NCBI RefSeq assembly: GCF_030812195.1
Contig: NZ_JAUSSF010000001.1
Span: 930,001-994,000 of the forward strand
DNA: 64,000 bases
From: Chryseobacterium lathyri
GTDB taxonomy: Bacteria > Bacteroidota > Bacteroidia > Flavobacteriales > Weeksellaceae
Reading direction: 5' to 3'
This document shows, piece after piece, positions 19,143 through 28,491 of this stretch; the first letter of the stretch is position 1, and every line of letters begins with the position of its first letter. A program made the translations under genes and the position numbers. The notes under the pieces were generated by a model that was given only the letters and a program-made list of their open reading frames with translations, had not been told where the DNA came from and searched no databases.

Positions 19143-20321
19143 ATGTCATATTATCCTCTTACAAGCATTCCAGACTACTACGGAATTGATGCTTTACTTA
19201 CTGAAGAACACAAACTGATCCGTCAATCGGTAAGAGATTGGGTGGAAAGTTTTGTAATGCCGCAGATTGACCAGGCCGCGCAAAATCATACTGATATTCC
19301 GGGCTTAATGAAAGAATTGGGAAAGATTGGAGCTTTAGGCCCATATATCCCAGTTGAATATGGCGGTTCAGGGTTGGATCAGATTTCTTATGGTCTTATT
19401 ATGCAGGAGCTTGAAAGAGGCGATTCTGCGGTGCGTTCTGCTGCTTCGGTACAGAGCTCGCTGGTGATGTTCCCTATCAATGAATTCGGTTCTGAGGAAC
19501 AGAAGAAAAAATACCTTCCTCACCTTGCTGCAGGAGAAATGATCGGTTCTTTTGGACTGACTGAGCCTAATCACGGTTCCGATCCAAGTTCTATGGAAAC
19601 TTATTTTAAAGATATGGGCGACCATTATCTTCTGAACGGAGCCAAAATGTGGATCACGAATTCCCCGCTCTGCGATATTGCAGTAGTCTGGGCTAAAAAT
19701 GAAGAAGGAAAAATACAGGGACTGATCGTTGAAAGAGGAATGGAAGGCTTTACCACACCTGAAACTCACAATAAATGGAGCTTAAGAGCTTCAAAAACCG
19801 GAGAACTGGTATTCAATGATGTAAAAGTTCCTAAAGAAAACTTACTTCCTGGGGTAACAGGATTAAAAGGACCTCTATCTTGTCTGAACTCAGCAAGATA
19901 CGGAATTTCCTGGGGTGTAATCGGTGCAGCGATTGACTGCTACTGTACAGCTGTTCAATATTCTAAAGAAAGAAAACAGTTTGGCAAGCCGATCGGCTCT
20001 TTCCAGCTTCAGCAGAAAAAATTAGCTGAATTCTTAACAGAGATCACAAAAGCGCAATTGCTATGTCTTCAGTTAGGAAACCTTAAGAATGATCACAAAG
20101 CAAGTCCGGCACAGATCTCAATGGCTAAACGTAACAACGTGAAAATGGCTATTGATATCGCCAGAGAATCGAGACAGATCCTTGGCGGTATGGGAATCAT
20201 GGGTGAATTCCCGATGATGAGACACGCAGCCAATCTTGAGTCTGTAATCACGTATGAAGGTACACATGATGTACATTTACTGATCACCGGTTTAGATATT
20301 ACAGGAATCAACGCTTTTTAA
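19143..20321 (+). CDS. gcdH: Acyl-CoA dehydrogenase, glutaryl-CoA dehydrogenase type
   Basis: 392 residues, standard length. FAD enzyme that oxidises and decarboxylates glutaryl-CoA to crotonyl-CoA in lysine/tryptophan breakdown. Visible: the GSFGLTEPNHGSDP flavin block, the SVQSSL block typical of glutaryl-CoA dehydrogenases, and catalytic Glu372 in YEGTHDVH. Monocistronic with a strong terminator. Confidence 0.85.
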   Translation: MSYYPLTSIPDYYGIDALLTEEHKLIRQSVRDWVESFVMPQIDQAAQNHTDIPGLMKELGKIGALGPYIPVEYGGSGLDQISYGLIMQELERGDSAVRSAASVQSSLVMFPINEFGSEEQKKKYLPHLAAGEMIGSFGLTEPNHGSDPSSMETYFKDMGDHYLLNGAKMWITNSPLCDIAVVWAKNEEGKIQGLIVERGMEGFTTPETHNKWSLRASKTGELVFNDVKVPKENLLPGVTGLKGPLSCLNSARYGISWGVIGAAIDCYCTAVQYSKERKQFGKPIGSFQLQQKKLAEFLTEITKAQLLCLQLGNLKNDHKASPAQISMAKRNNVKMAIDIARESRQILGGMGIMGEFPMMRHAANLESVITYEGTHDVHLLITGLDITGINAF

Positions 20322-20341
20322 ATAAAAGCTCAAAATATAAT

Positions 20342-20385
20342 GAAACAAGGAGTCCAGCCGAATGGCCGGACTCCTTGTTTCATTC
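20342..20385. terminator. Strong terminator after gcdH
   Basis: An 18-base arm (20342-20359 region) pairs with 20364-20381 almost perfectly, around a short GAAT loop, with TTTC following. Confidence 0.85.
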
Positions 20386-20446
20386 ACTTTACAGGGAACT
20401 TATATTCAATGAATAATTATTGATGTATTAATACTATTGACATTTT

Positions 20447-20486
20447 ATTAAAAAATATTAATTTAATAACATTAAAAAATATTAAT
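20447..20486 (+). repeat. Two 16-base direct repeats just before a start codon
   Basis: ATTAAAAAATATTAAT occurs at 20447-20462 and again at 20471-20486, directly in front of ATG 20487. The spacing is 24 bases. A protein-binding or translation role is possible; AT-rich chance duplication is the alternative. Confidence 0.6.
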
Positions 20487-22433
20487 ATGAAAAAATTATC
20501 GACACTTTTATTAAGCTGCACTGCTCCATTCTTTTTTGCCCAACAGGCAGGAGACGTTGTTAGTTTTGAACAAAAATTAGATCTGACCCCACAGGGAGTT
20601 ACCAATTTCATCGCCAACAGTCTGGGCGAACAGAATGCCCCGGATTTCGTCAGCTATCTCAATGGGTTCAATGTGGGACTTAAAGGCTATAAAATTACTT
20701 ATTACACCAAAAATGAGAAAAGTGTCTTAGTAAAAGCTACAGGACTTCTGATGTACCCAAATGTAAATTTTAAACTTTCAACGGTTGTATCTGATCACGG
20801 AACGACTGACAGCAGAAATAATGTCCCCTCTAACTTCAAAGGAGCCTTAACCGCAGGATTTGTAGTGGAACTATCATATGTACTCAATGGATATATCCTG
20901 ATGGCGCCTGATTATGTAGGGATGGGAGACGGAGATGGTGTTCACCCATACGTAGACGCTGTTACGGAAGCTGGTGCAACGATAGACTTTGTAAAGGCAG
21001 CCAATAAGGTGCTGGGTCAATTAGGAATAAAAAGATATGATGAATACTTTCTCGCGGGCTATTCACAGGGTGCCCATGCGGCCATGTCAACTTTAAAAAG
21101 CCTGAACACCTCCAACCCTACCAATCTGAAGTTCAAGTACGCTTATATGGGAGACGGACCTTATGACTTTTCAGGGGTTACTTTGAACAAAGGAGTGCTG
21201 GAAAAAGATTTTTATCCGTTCACTTCTTTCCTTGCCAATGTTCTGCATACCTGTAACAATACGGGCTATAAAACCTATAATACCAGCATTTCGGAGGTTA
21301 TTTCACCGGAATATCTGGATAAATACAATTATCATGTAATTCAGGACAATGGAGGCCTTCTTTGGGGGCCGGTGATCTGGAGAAATCTTTTCACCCAGAA
21401 TTTCGTTAATGATGTTACCAACAATCCGAATAATAATCTCAGACGGTGCATGAAACCTAAAGATGTGTATGACTGGTACAATAAAACACCAATGACTTTA
21501 GGACATTCTTCAGTTGACCTCGCCATTCCACCTGAAAACACCACTAAAACTATTGATGTACAGCGTGGATATTATGCCTGGTGGGATCTGAACAAATATA
21601 AGCTGGAATCTTTATTTTGGGGACCTTTAGGCCATGTAGGAGGAATTATCCCTTTTACTCTTGCATCTAATGCCAAATTCAACACCCTTAGAAGCGGCGG
21701 TCTTCTGAACCAATGGGCAATACTCACTTCAAAACAGCAGGGAAACAGCCAGCCTGAAGTTCATTCACTCTATTCTTCCCAATTAAAACCGGATCTTGGC
21801 AATATGCAGCTGGTTGAAATTACAGATTTCAGTCAGGATAAAGCGGTAAGTAAATCAGGGACACAAAGCAGTTTATCTTCATTGAAAGATGGAGTTTATC
21901 TTTTGAAAGTACAGGAAAACAATGATCAAAAGTTAATTCCGTACGTTAAGAACACTCCTATAGAAGTATCTGAAAATGAGATCATAAAGTCTGAAAACAA
22001 TGGAGTTTTAAAACTGAAGATTCCTCAGGAAGAACTTATTGCTGTCAATATTTTTGATGATAAAAAGAATCTTTTAAAAACAGTTTCCGGGAAAGATTAC
22101 AGCGAGAACAGTGGAATTAATGTAAAAGACATTGGCAATCAAAACAATACTTTCGAAGTTGTCACTCAATTTTATAATCTTCAGTTCAGGAAAGCATTGG
22201 CAGACAGCTCACTATCTCATAAAGCTGAAATATTTACAAAAAACCACCAGATCATCGTCAGAGCAGACAATGGTATTAAAAACATTAGCATCTACCATAT
22301 TTCAGGTGCATTAATTTTCCAGCAGGAAGTCAATAAATCAGAATTCGAATCAAAAAGCTTAGAATCAGGAATTTATGTAGTCCAGTTCACAGGCAACGAC
22401 GGAAGAACTGTGCATAAAAAAGTAAAATTATAA
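20487..22433 (+). CDS. Secreted alpha/beta-hydrolase with type IX secretion C-terminal domain
   Basis: 648 residues. Signal peptide (cleavage near FFFAQ), then an alpha/beta-hydrolase domain with the nucleophile elbow GYSQGAHA (Ser193), preceded by the ILMAPDYVGMGDGDGVHPYVD block found in secreted lipases/esterases of this phylum. The last about 80 residues are a type A T9SS sorting domain (SIYHISGALIFQQEV, GIYVVQF, ending HKKVKL). It should be released or anchored at the cell surface and act on esters or peptides; the substrate is unknown. Confidence 0.8.
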   Translation: MKKLSTLLLSCTAPFFFAQQAGDVVSFEQKLDLTPQGVTNFIANSLGEQNAPDFVSYLNGFNVGLKGYKITYYTKNEKSVLVKATGLLMYPNVNFKLSTVVSDHGTTDSRNNVPSNFKGALTAGFVVELSYVLNGYILMAPDYVGMGDGDGVHPYVDAVTEAGATIDFVKAANKVLGQLGIKRYDEYFLAGYSQGAHAAMSTLKSLNTSNPTNLKFKYAYMGDGPYDFSGVTLNKGVLEKDFYPFTSFLANVLHTCNNTGYKTYNTSISEVISPEYLDKYNYHVIQDNGGLLWGPVIWRNLFTQNFVNDVTNNPNNNLRRCMKPKDVYDWYNKTPMTLGHSSVDLAIPPENTTKTIDVQRGYYAWWDLNKYKLESLFWGPLGHVGGIIPFTLASNAKFNTLRSGGLLNQWAILTSKQQGNSQPEVHSLYSSQLKPDLGNMQLVEITDFSQDKAVSKSGTQSSLSSLKDGVYLLKVQENNDQKLIPYVKNTPIEVSENEIIKSENNGVLKLKIPQEELIAVNIFDDKKNLLKTVSGKDYSENSGINVKDIGNQNNTFEVVTQFYNLQFRKALADSSLSHKAEIFTKNHQIIVRADNGIKNISIYHISGALIFQQEVNKSEFESKSLESGIYVVQFTGNDGRTVHKKVKL

Positions 22434-22470
22434 AGACAATAGTACTCGTATATTCTTCATTTCAAATTGA

Positions 22471-22498
22471 ATGCACTTCAGCAATGAAGTGCATTTTT
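22471..22498. terminator. Bidirectional terminator
   Basis: Perfect 10-bp stem ATGCACTTCA / TGAAGTGCAT with GCAA loop and T run, between two convergent genes; it overlaps the stop of the minus-strand gene. Confidence 0.85.
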
Positions 22499-25190
22499 AC
22501 TTGGAATAGGGCTGGATATTTTCAATAAAGCTAAGATCAGGATTTAATATTTCCAGAATAAGATTCTTTACAGACTGCATGGCATCATCAATACTGCCTT
22601 TATCAAACTGCAGGGAAACCACTCCTTTTTTAGCTTCTGCAAAGCTCCAGATACCTGTTTCTATAGGAAGCCCCCAGAATTCAGGAAGATTCTGTACCAC
22701 ATAATGATAAATGCATAACTGAAGTGCCTGTTTCCTTTCGCTGTTATGGAAATATTCGGCAACGTTACCTTCATCTATTTTTACTGTGAGATTCTTGATT
22801 TTTGCAGTCTTATAGTCAATGATTCTTAAGGTTCCGTTCAGGCGGTCTATCCTGTCAATAAATCCAAAGAAAGAAATTTTGTCACTCCCGTCAAGATAGA
22901 AATCCACATTTTCGAACCTTTTTTCGATGTCTAAAATCTCCAGGGTATTGCCGCTTCTTACCAATTCAAGATCATGGTTAAGTACATTTTCAATCACCTT
23001 TTTAGCAATGGCCCTGTGAATAAAATTCATCCCTTTTTCATAGAATTCAGGCTGGTGTTTCAGCTTTTCAATGGCAATATTTATATATTGATCTATTTCT
23101 TTAATTGAATTCTGTAAATCCTTTTCTTTTAAAATCTTACCCTTAAGTAATTCATACACTTCTTGAAGTGAATAATGAACCAGATTTCCATAATTTTTAA
23201 CAGATAATTCTTCTTCTATTTCATCCGTTTCAGAGGTCTTCAATATCTTGGAAAGATAAAAATCTATCGGATTATAAAGATAACTGGTAAGGTGCGAAGC
23301 AGATACTTTTTCCTTCCATTTCTGAAGCCTCTCCATGACGATCTCGGTCTTCAGAATTTCTATCGGCTGCGAAGCAATAGGTTCCGAAGAATTTTCAATA
23401 ATGAGGTGTTCTATCTTGTGGGAACTCTCCATTTCGATCTGCGTGATAAACCTGCTCTTTTCACCGGTATTCACTCCGGAACTGAGTGCATTATATAAAA
23501 GATGGACATTCCGCGAATCCTGAATCAGCCTGTAAAAGTGGTACGCATAAATACTATCGTTTTCCAGGAATGTATGAAGATCAAAATACCTTCTGATATC
23601 AAACGGAATATAGGTATTCTGCGAATTTCCCAAAGGAAGTTTTCCTTCATTCACAGAAAGCATGATCACATTTTCAAAATTCAAAAGTCGGGTTTCAAGA
23701 AGTCCCATGATCTGAAGCCCGCGGAGCGGCTCACCCTGAAAATCTATACTTTCGGAATTAACATGCTGGTTGATCAGGATCTCCAGCGTTTCCATTTTGA
23801 TCTCAAAATCATATGGGCTGAGCTGGTTTTTGATAATCCTGAACGCATTCTCAAAATGGGAAACATTTTCATATTGGATGTCATCTATTTCCAGCCATTT
23901 GATCCGTTTACAGAAAGCGATAAGCATATCCAGGTAAACGCCCGTATGATCGGCCTTTTTAAGAAGTCCATAATAGGAAAGCCCGCTCAGAAGTTCATCT
24001 AAAAGCTTTTTTGATATGTAAACGATATTCCTTTCCTCTATTTTTGTTCTGAAATTACTGATAATCACCTCATCCTCAGCTGATTTTGGAAGCTCTTCAA
24101 GGATCGGGAAAATATCTCTGTAATAATAGGAAGATTTATTTTTCTCCAGCTGTTTCTGAAGATAGAAAAGCTGTTTTACGGCATTGGAAAAAGAAAGATT
24201 CTTTAATGGAAAACCCATAGTAATATTCAGATTTTCAACACCATACATTACATCCAGACTTGCCGGAAGAAGGTTTTCATCCAGCAATACCACAGCGGTG
24301 TTGGAATAGGTCTTATTTTCAATTTCCTTAAATATTTCAGGCAGCACTTTAGTCTGCGTCACATTTCCGGAAACTTCATAAACTCTTATATTTTTCGGCT
24401 GGTTAAAATCATCTTCTATCCACTGAAAAGCCATGTTATCATCAAATTCTTTCCATGTTTTGTGGTTTCTGAGGAATTTTCCGGCTTCCTGTCTTTCATC
24501 ATCAAAATAATAATGATCTGCCTGAAAGAAACACTGTCCCTTATTCCGACGCAGCAAGCTCCTCACCAGCTTCTCTTCCACGGGTGTAAAAGCATTGAAG
24601 CCACAGAATATAAAATTCTCGGAAGTATTCTCAGCAAAATCAGCGATTCTTGCTTTAGCAGTTTCGTGGATCATTCCGGAAGTTGCCCAATTCTTTTCCT
24701 GCAGTTTTTTCTTTAGAACTGGAAGAAAAACATTCATATTCTGCCAGAAATTAAGAAATTTTTTACGGGGAACATCATCATCTTCACCCAGATCCTGAGC
24801 CCATTCTTTGATCCTTTCTTCATCAAACATATACTGCAGAACGGCCTCATCACTTTCAGAGAACTTCAGGATATCATCCCAGTCCTTCTGAAGGGTCGGA
24901 AACCACTTTAAGAAGTCTGCAAAATCATCTTTCGGAATAAGACCAAGGCTCCGGTACACATCAAAGGCAAAAAGCCACAGAGAGATTCCCTGTACAGGCT
25001 GTTTGTCTGCAATCCTGTCGATCAACTCTTCTATGGTAAAGAAATTGGGAAGAAATCCTGAGTAATTGTTTTCTTCTAAGATTTGCCTGATGAATACGAT
25101 AGGACGTTTTCCGGGCAGCACGATATTGAACTCCGAAAGGTCTGGGTTCTGGGCCAGCAGTTCGTGGATGATCTTATTGAGAAATTTCAA
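22497..25190 (-). CDS. AddB-like PD-(D/E)XK nuclease/helicase-related protein
   Basis: 897 residues. The N-terminal two thirds are a degenerate helicase-like region (FNIVLPGKRPIVFIRQIL). The C-terminal RecB-family nuclease domain has FIDRIDRL and IIDYKTAK, i.e. the Asp and Asp-x-Lys of the active site. This is the Bacteroidota equivalent of AddB, which works with an AddA/RecB-type helicase to process double-strand breaks; the partner is not in the window. The start overlaps the DUF922 stop by 4 bases (ATGA), so the two are translationally coupled. Confidence 0.82.
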   Translation of the reverse strand: MKFLNKIIHELLAQNPDLSEFNIVLPGKRPIVFIRQILEENNYSGFLPNFFTIEELIDRIADKQPVQGISLWLFAFDVYRSLGLIPKDDFADFLKWFPTLQKDWDDILKFSESDEAVLQYMFDEERIKEWAQDLGEDDDVPRKKFLNFWQNMNVFLPVLKKKLQEKNWATSGMIHETAKARIADFAENTSENFIFCGFNAFTPVEEKLVRSLLRRNKGQCFFQADHYYFDDERQEAGKFLRNHKTWKEFDDNMAFQWIEDDFNQPKNIRVYEVSGNVTQTKVLPEIFKEIENKTYSNTAVVLLDENLLPASLDVMYGVENLNITMGFPLKNLSFSNAVKQLFYLQKQLEKNKSSYYYRDIFPILEELPKSAEDEVIISNFRTKIEERNIVYISKKLLDELLSGLSYYGLLKKADHTGVYLDMLIAFCKRIKWLEIDDIQYENVSHFENAFRIIKNQLSPYDFEIKMETLEILINQHVNSESIDFQGEPLRGLQIMGLLETRLLNFENVIMLSVNEGKLPLGNSQNTYIPFDIRRYFDLHTFLENDSIYAYHFYRLIQDSRNVHLLYNALSSGVNTGEKSRFITQIEMESSHKIEHLIIENSSEPIASQPIEILKTEIVMERLQKWKEKVSASHLTSYLYNPIDFYLSKILKTSETDEIEEELSVKNYGNLVHYSLQEVYELLKGKILKEKDLQNSIKEIDQYINIAIEKLKHQPEFYEKGMNFIHRAIAKKVIENVLNHDLELVRSGNTLEILDIEKRFENVDFYLDGSDKISFFGFIDRIDRLNGTLRIIDYKTAKIKNLTVKIDEGNVAEYFHNSERKQALQLCIYHYVVQNLPEFWGLPIETGIWSFAEAKKGVVSLQFDKGSIDDAMQSVKNLILEILNPDLSFIENIQPYSK

Positions 25191-25723
25191 GAGGCTTTGT
25201 AGCTTTTTAAGTTGTTCAGTTCTTCAGCAATAATGGCATTGTATTCTGCCTGTTTTCCTTTATTCATTCCATGCTCTGTAGCTCTGTCATAGGACATCTG
25301 GAAGTTTTTGTAATCGTTTGATATTTTGCTGTAAATTGCATTAAAATTTTTATCGTAATCACCGGAAGTTTTGATCTTCTCTTCTATTTCTTTCCTGAAT
25401 TTTCTGACAAACAATTCTGCAATATCAAAATGCTTCTGCTCATGGAGCAGGATATAATCATTTATTTTTTTGACATCTTTCCAGGATCTGTCTTCATTAA
25501 AAATAGCAATAACCTCAATTTTAACCGGGGATTTCGGATTGGTAGATTTCACTACAGAATATTCCCAGCCGCAGTGGGTATAAGCAGCTACATTAAGCAT
25601 ATTCCCTCTGTTTACGGGGCTTTTAAAGTTGTCCCAGATCAGCTTCCGATCTTCCTGCCAGATAATTTTCTGCCCAAAAAGAGCATTGGCAAAAAGAAAA
25701 AAGCAAAGTGAAATCCATTTCAT
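25187..25723 (-). CDS. Exported DUF922 protein, putative zinc protease
   Basis: 178 residues. Signal peptide (cleavage near ALFGQ). HEQKH at residues 94-98 is an HExxH zinc motif, as in DUF922 proteins, which are predicted secreted metalloproteases. ATGA overlap with the nuclease gene downstream and 2 bases from the lipoprotein gene upstream suggest one transcript. Substrate unknown. Confidence 0.7.
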   Translation of the reverse strand: MKWISLCFFLFANALFGQKIIWQEDRKLIWDNFKSPVNRGNMLNVAAYTHCGWEYSVVKSTNPKSPVKIEVIAIFNEDRSWKDVKKINDYILLHEQKHFDIAELFVRKFRKEIEEKIKTSGDYDKNFNAIYSKISNDYKNFQMSYDRATEHGMNKGKQAEYNAIIAEELNNLKSYKAS

Positions 25724-25725
25724 TA

Positions 25726-26130
25726 TTATTCAACTACAATTGTTTTGGTGATCCAGCTGTTGCCGCCATTCCAGAATTTAAAAGTATAAGTTCCTGTCTG
25801 GCGCGGACTAAAATTGATCTGATTTGCTCCCACATGAGTTTCCTGTGTACAAGGCCCATCTGTAGTATATTTATAAGCGGTAACAGATCTTTCCAGGCTG
25901 CTGTCATGAATATAATCATATCCGTAGAACCCCTCACATTGGGACGAATAGGTAGAATACGTCTTAATACTCTGTATCGAATATACATCCATAGTATCCT
26001 GCATGATCTTCACACTGTCGATCTTAACTTTTTCTACAGATTGTACAGTTTGATAATCATCGTCTTCACAGGAAATAAAAACCATTCCTGAAAACAATAC
26101 AGAAAATCCAATAATTAAAAGTTTTTTCAT
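25726..26130 (-). CDS. Small lipoprotein of unknown function
   Basis: 134 residues from ATG 26130 (MKKLLIIGFSVLFSG, lipobox VFISC followed by EDDD, the acidic surface-export signal of this phylum). The longer start at 26154 adds 8 residues before the signal. The mature part ends in a beta-sandwich-like GTYTFKFWNGG segment. No family recognised. Confidence 0.7.
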   Translation of the reverse strand: MKKLLIIGFSVLFSGMVFISCEDDDYQTVQSVEKVKIDSVKIMQDTMDVYSIQSIKTYSTYSSQCEGFYGYDYIHDSSLERSVTAYKYTTDGPCTQETHVGANQINFSPRQTGTYTFKFWNGGNSWITKTIVVE

Positions 26131-26192
26131 AACCTTAAATTTACTGATTATCAATAAAAATTCAGCAAAAATTATTCCTAAATATTAAAAAA

Positions 26193-26828
26193 TTAAGAAT
26201 TAAAATTACCTTTTGATACATAAATTACTTTCTTAGTATCAAAAAACTCTTCATCAAAATAATTTTTAAGGTTGAAGATTTCACATTTAATTCCGGCTAA
26301 TTCTTCAGCAAGATCGCCTCCTTTTAAATATAAAACTCCGTTATGTTTGGGATTAATCTGCTCTTTTTCAAACTTCCCTTTCAGCCATTTCAGGAATTCC
26401 GGCATCTGGGTGACAGCGCGGCTCACTACAAAATGGAACTTTTCTTTTATTTTTTCAGCTCTCCCATGAATAGCCGTTAAATTTTCCAGCCCGATTCCTT
26501 CTGCCACTGCTTTTACTACAGTAATCTTCTTTCCGATAGAGTCAATTAAAGTAAATTGTGTTTCCGGAAAAAGGATCGCCAGGGGAATCCCCGGAAAACC
26601 TCCGCCCGTTCCGATATCCAAAACTCTGGTACCGGGTGCAAATTCCATTATTTTTGCAATTCCTAAGGAATGCAGAATATGCTTCTCATACAGCGATTCC
26701 ATGTCCTTTCTTGAGATCACATTGATTTTTTCATTCCATTCATTATACAGTTTTTCCAATTGGGAAAACTGCTCGATCTGCTTCTCCGTAAGATCAGGAA
26801 AGTATTTTAATAGTAACGATGCTGCCAT
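26193..26828 (-). CDS. rsmG: 16S rRNA (guanine-527-N7)-methyltransferase
   Basis: 211 residues, full length. SAM-binding motif VLDIGTGGGFPGIPLAI and FHFVVSRAV motif are those of RsmG (GidB). It methylates G527 of 16S rRNA; loss gives low-level streptomycin resistance in other bacteria. Located away from mnmG here. Confidence 0.95.
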   Translation of the reverse strand: MAASLLLKYFPDLTEKQIEQFSQLEKLYNEWNEKINVISRKDMESLYEKHILHSLGIAKIMEFAPGTRVLDIGTGGGFPGIPLAILFPETQFTLIDSIGKKITVVKAVAEGIGLENLTAIHGRAEKIKEKFHFVVSRAVTQMPEFLKWLKGKFEKEQINPKHNGVLYLKGGDLAEELAGIKCEIFNLKNYFDEEFFDTKKVIYVSKGNFNS

Positions 26829-26926
26829 ATGAATTATTATAATCTACAAAAATAAGTTTTATTTCTGTTGTATTCAAATGAAGTTGCCCGGATCATATTT
26901 CAAATTCCAGCTTCATTAAGGTAATA

Positions 26927-28264
26927 TTATCTTGCAATACCCGGAATAACGGGTACGCTTAAATTTCCGTTCTGATTAACTGCCTGAACGGCAAAAATAT
27001 AATTATCCTTTGAAAGTGGAATTTTAATGGAAAGTTCTTTCGTAAAGATCTTTTTTTGCCAAACCGGGCTATCTGTTTCTCTTACAAGAATATAGTATCC
27101 CACCGGTGTTCCTGATTTTGGCCTTTCCCACTGCAATGAGGTGGAGTTGGTAAGTTCTTTAACTTTTACTTCTGCGCGTTCAGGTTTTGAAGGAGCTTTA
27201 GCAAGGCTGGCCAGAACAGCAATATTCGCCGCCACATTCCTTTTCAGATAATTAAAATCTATAAATTCTGGAAGGTCTCCATATTGCTTATTATTTTCAA
27301 CTCTTACATCCTGATGCTGGTGGTCGTAGTTTTCATAATATTCAGTAAGTCTTACAGAAGGAAATCCCTGACTGACAAAACTGGAATGATCCCCTCCACG
27401 CAGGAACCTGTCATTTCTGTAGATCAGCTTTACTTCAAGCCCTTTCACATATTCTTCTGCAATTTCTTTAATATACCGGGCCAGCTGCCGGGATTCACTA
27501 TCGTTTTCGAATCCCTGGTTTCTTATACCCATCGCTTTTTTATCCAGTTCTGCATAAGGAAGCCCTTCACTGAAAACTCTCAGTATCCGGTTATTGATCT
27601 CTCCTGTTTCTCCTTCTTTAGGATTTCCGATCATATCATTGTTCAGGACCGCTTCTATCTGCAGGTTTTCTTTTTTAGCTTTATCTGCCAGAAGTTTAGA
27701 TCCAAGCAGCGACTGTTCTTCTCCGGAAAAAGTAACAAAGATAACAGATGCGGGAAAGGAAGATCTGCTCAAAATTCGAGCAGCTTCTATAACAGCAGCT
27801 ACTCCACTGCCATCATCGTTGGCACCCGGTGCGAATGAAGTTCTGTTCATTACATCAGTAACCCGCGAATCCAGATGCGCAGAAATCAGGAAAATCCTTT
27901 TATCATTAGAGTCTGTACCTTTCAGAAAAGCTATAGGATTCCCAAGGCTGGTAACTTTGTCTATTCGTTTTCCATCCGGCTGAATGTCTTCCTGCTGTAA
28001 GTAAACATCCATTCTTCTTTCGGAATTTTTTGCATAGTCTTTAAATTTTCTGAGTACCCAGGTTCTTGCGGCTCCTATTCCCTGATTCTTATCATCAACG
28101 GAACTTAAAGTATGCCTGGTATTAAAGCTTACCAGCTTACCGATATAGGATTTTAAAGAATCCGAACTTACTTCAGAAACGTATTTCTTTATTTCATCAT
28201 CTTTTGTCTGTACCTGAGAAAACCCGACAAAAGGAACCAACAGTAAAAAGAAAGAATGTTTCAT
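26927..28264 (-). CDS. Exported M28 aminopeptidase with FnIII-like tail
   Basis: 445 residues. Signal peptide (cleavage near VGFSQ), then an M28 domain with the full two-zinc site: His130 (SAHLD), Asp150/151 (GANDDGSG), Glu182-Glu183 (SGEEQ), Asp210 (NNDMIGN) and the His in DHQHQDV. Residues about 350-445 form a fibronectin-III-like domain. Predicted to release N-terminal amino acids outside the cytoplasm. Monocistronic. Confidence 0.88.
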   Translation of the reverse strand: MKHSFFLLLVPFVGFSQVQTKDDEIKKYVSEVSSDSLKSYIGKLVSFNTRHTLSSVDDKNQGIGAARTWVLRKFKDYAKNSERRMDVYLQQEDIQPDGKRIDKVTSLGNPIAFLKGTDSNDKRIFLISAHLDSRVTDVMNRTSFAPGANDDGSGVAAVIEAARILSRSSFPASVIFVTFSGEEQSLLGSKLLADKAKKENLQIEAVLNNDMIGNPKEGETGEINNRILRVFSEGLPYAELDKKAMGIRNQGFENDSESRQLARYIKEIAEEYVKGLEVKLIYRNDRFLRGGDHSSFVSQGFPSVRLTEYYENYDHQHQDVRVENNKQYGDLPEFIDFNYLKRNVAANIAVLASLAKAPSKPERAEVKVKELTNSTSLQWERPKSGTPVGYYILVRETDSPVWQKKIFTKELSIKIPLSKDNYIFAVQAVNQNGNLSVPVIPGIAR

Positions 28265-28462
28265 ACCAACTGAATAAATTTAGATAGTTAAATATACAAA
28301 AACATAAGATTGGGAGCGGCTTTTCATTTCCATGTTTTCAGAACCGAGTATTTCAGGAGAAAAGTATGAAAGGAGTCCATACTTTAATGATTAAAATTAA
28401 AAAACCTGACAAAAATCTTTTTTCCTGCCCTACTTTTATTTCCCGGCGAAACGTTTTTATTA

Positions 28463-28470
28463 TATATTTG
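28463..28470 (+). promoter_or_regulatory. -7 box of the aminotransferase gene
   Basis: TATATTTG is a perfect TAnnTTTG box 21 bases before ATG 28492. It lies inside the longer reading frame that begins at 28366 and so decides for the shorter start. Confidence 0.65.
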
Positions 28471-28491
28471 TTAAAATTCAAAAAGACCCAC

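Noticed and set aside
23292..24798. Several plus-strand ORFs opposite the AddB-like gene
   Set aside because: All lie antisense to a well-supported 897-codon gene and show no domain or start signals.
28366..28491. Upstream extension of the aminotransferase frame
   Set aside because: A perfect -7 box at 28463-28470 lies inside it, and the extension has no aminotransferase-like sequence.
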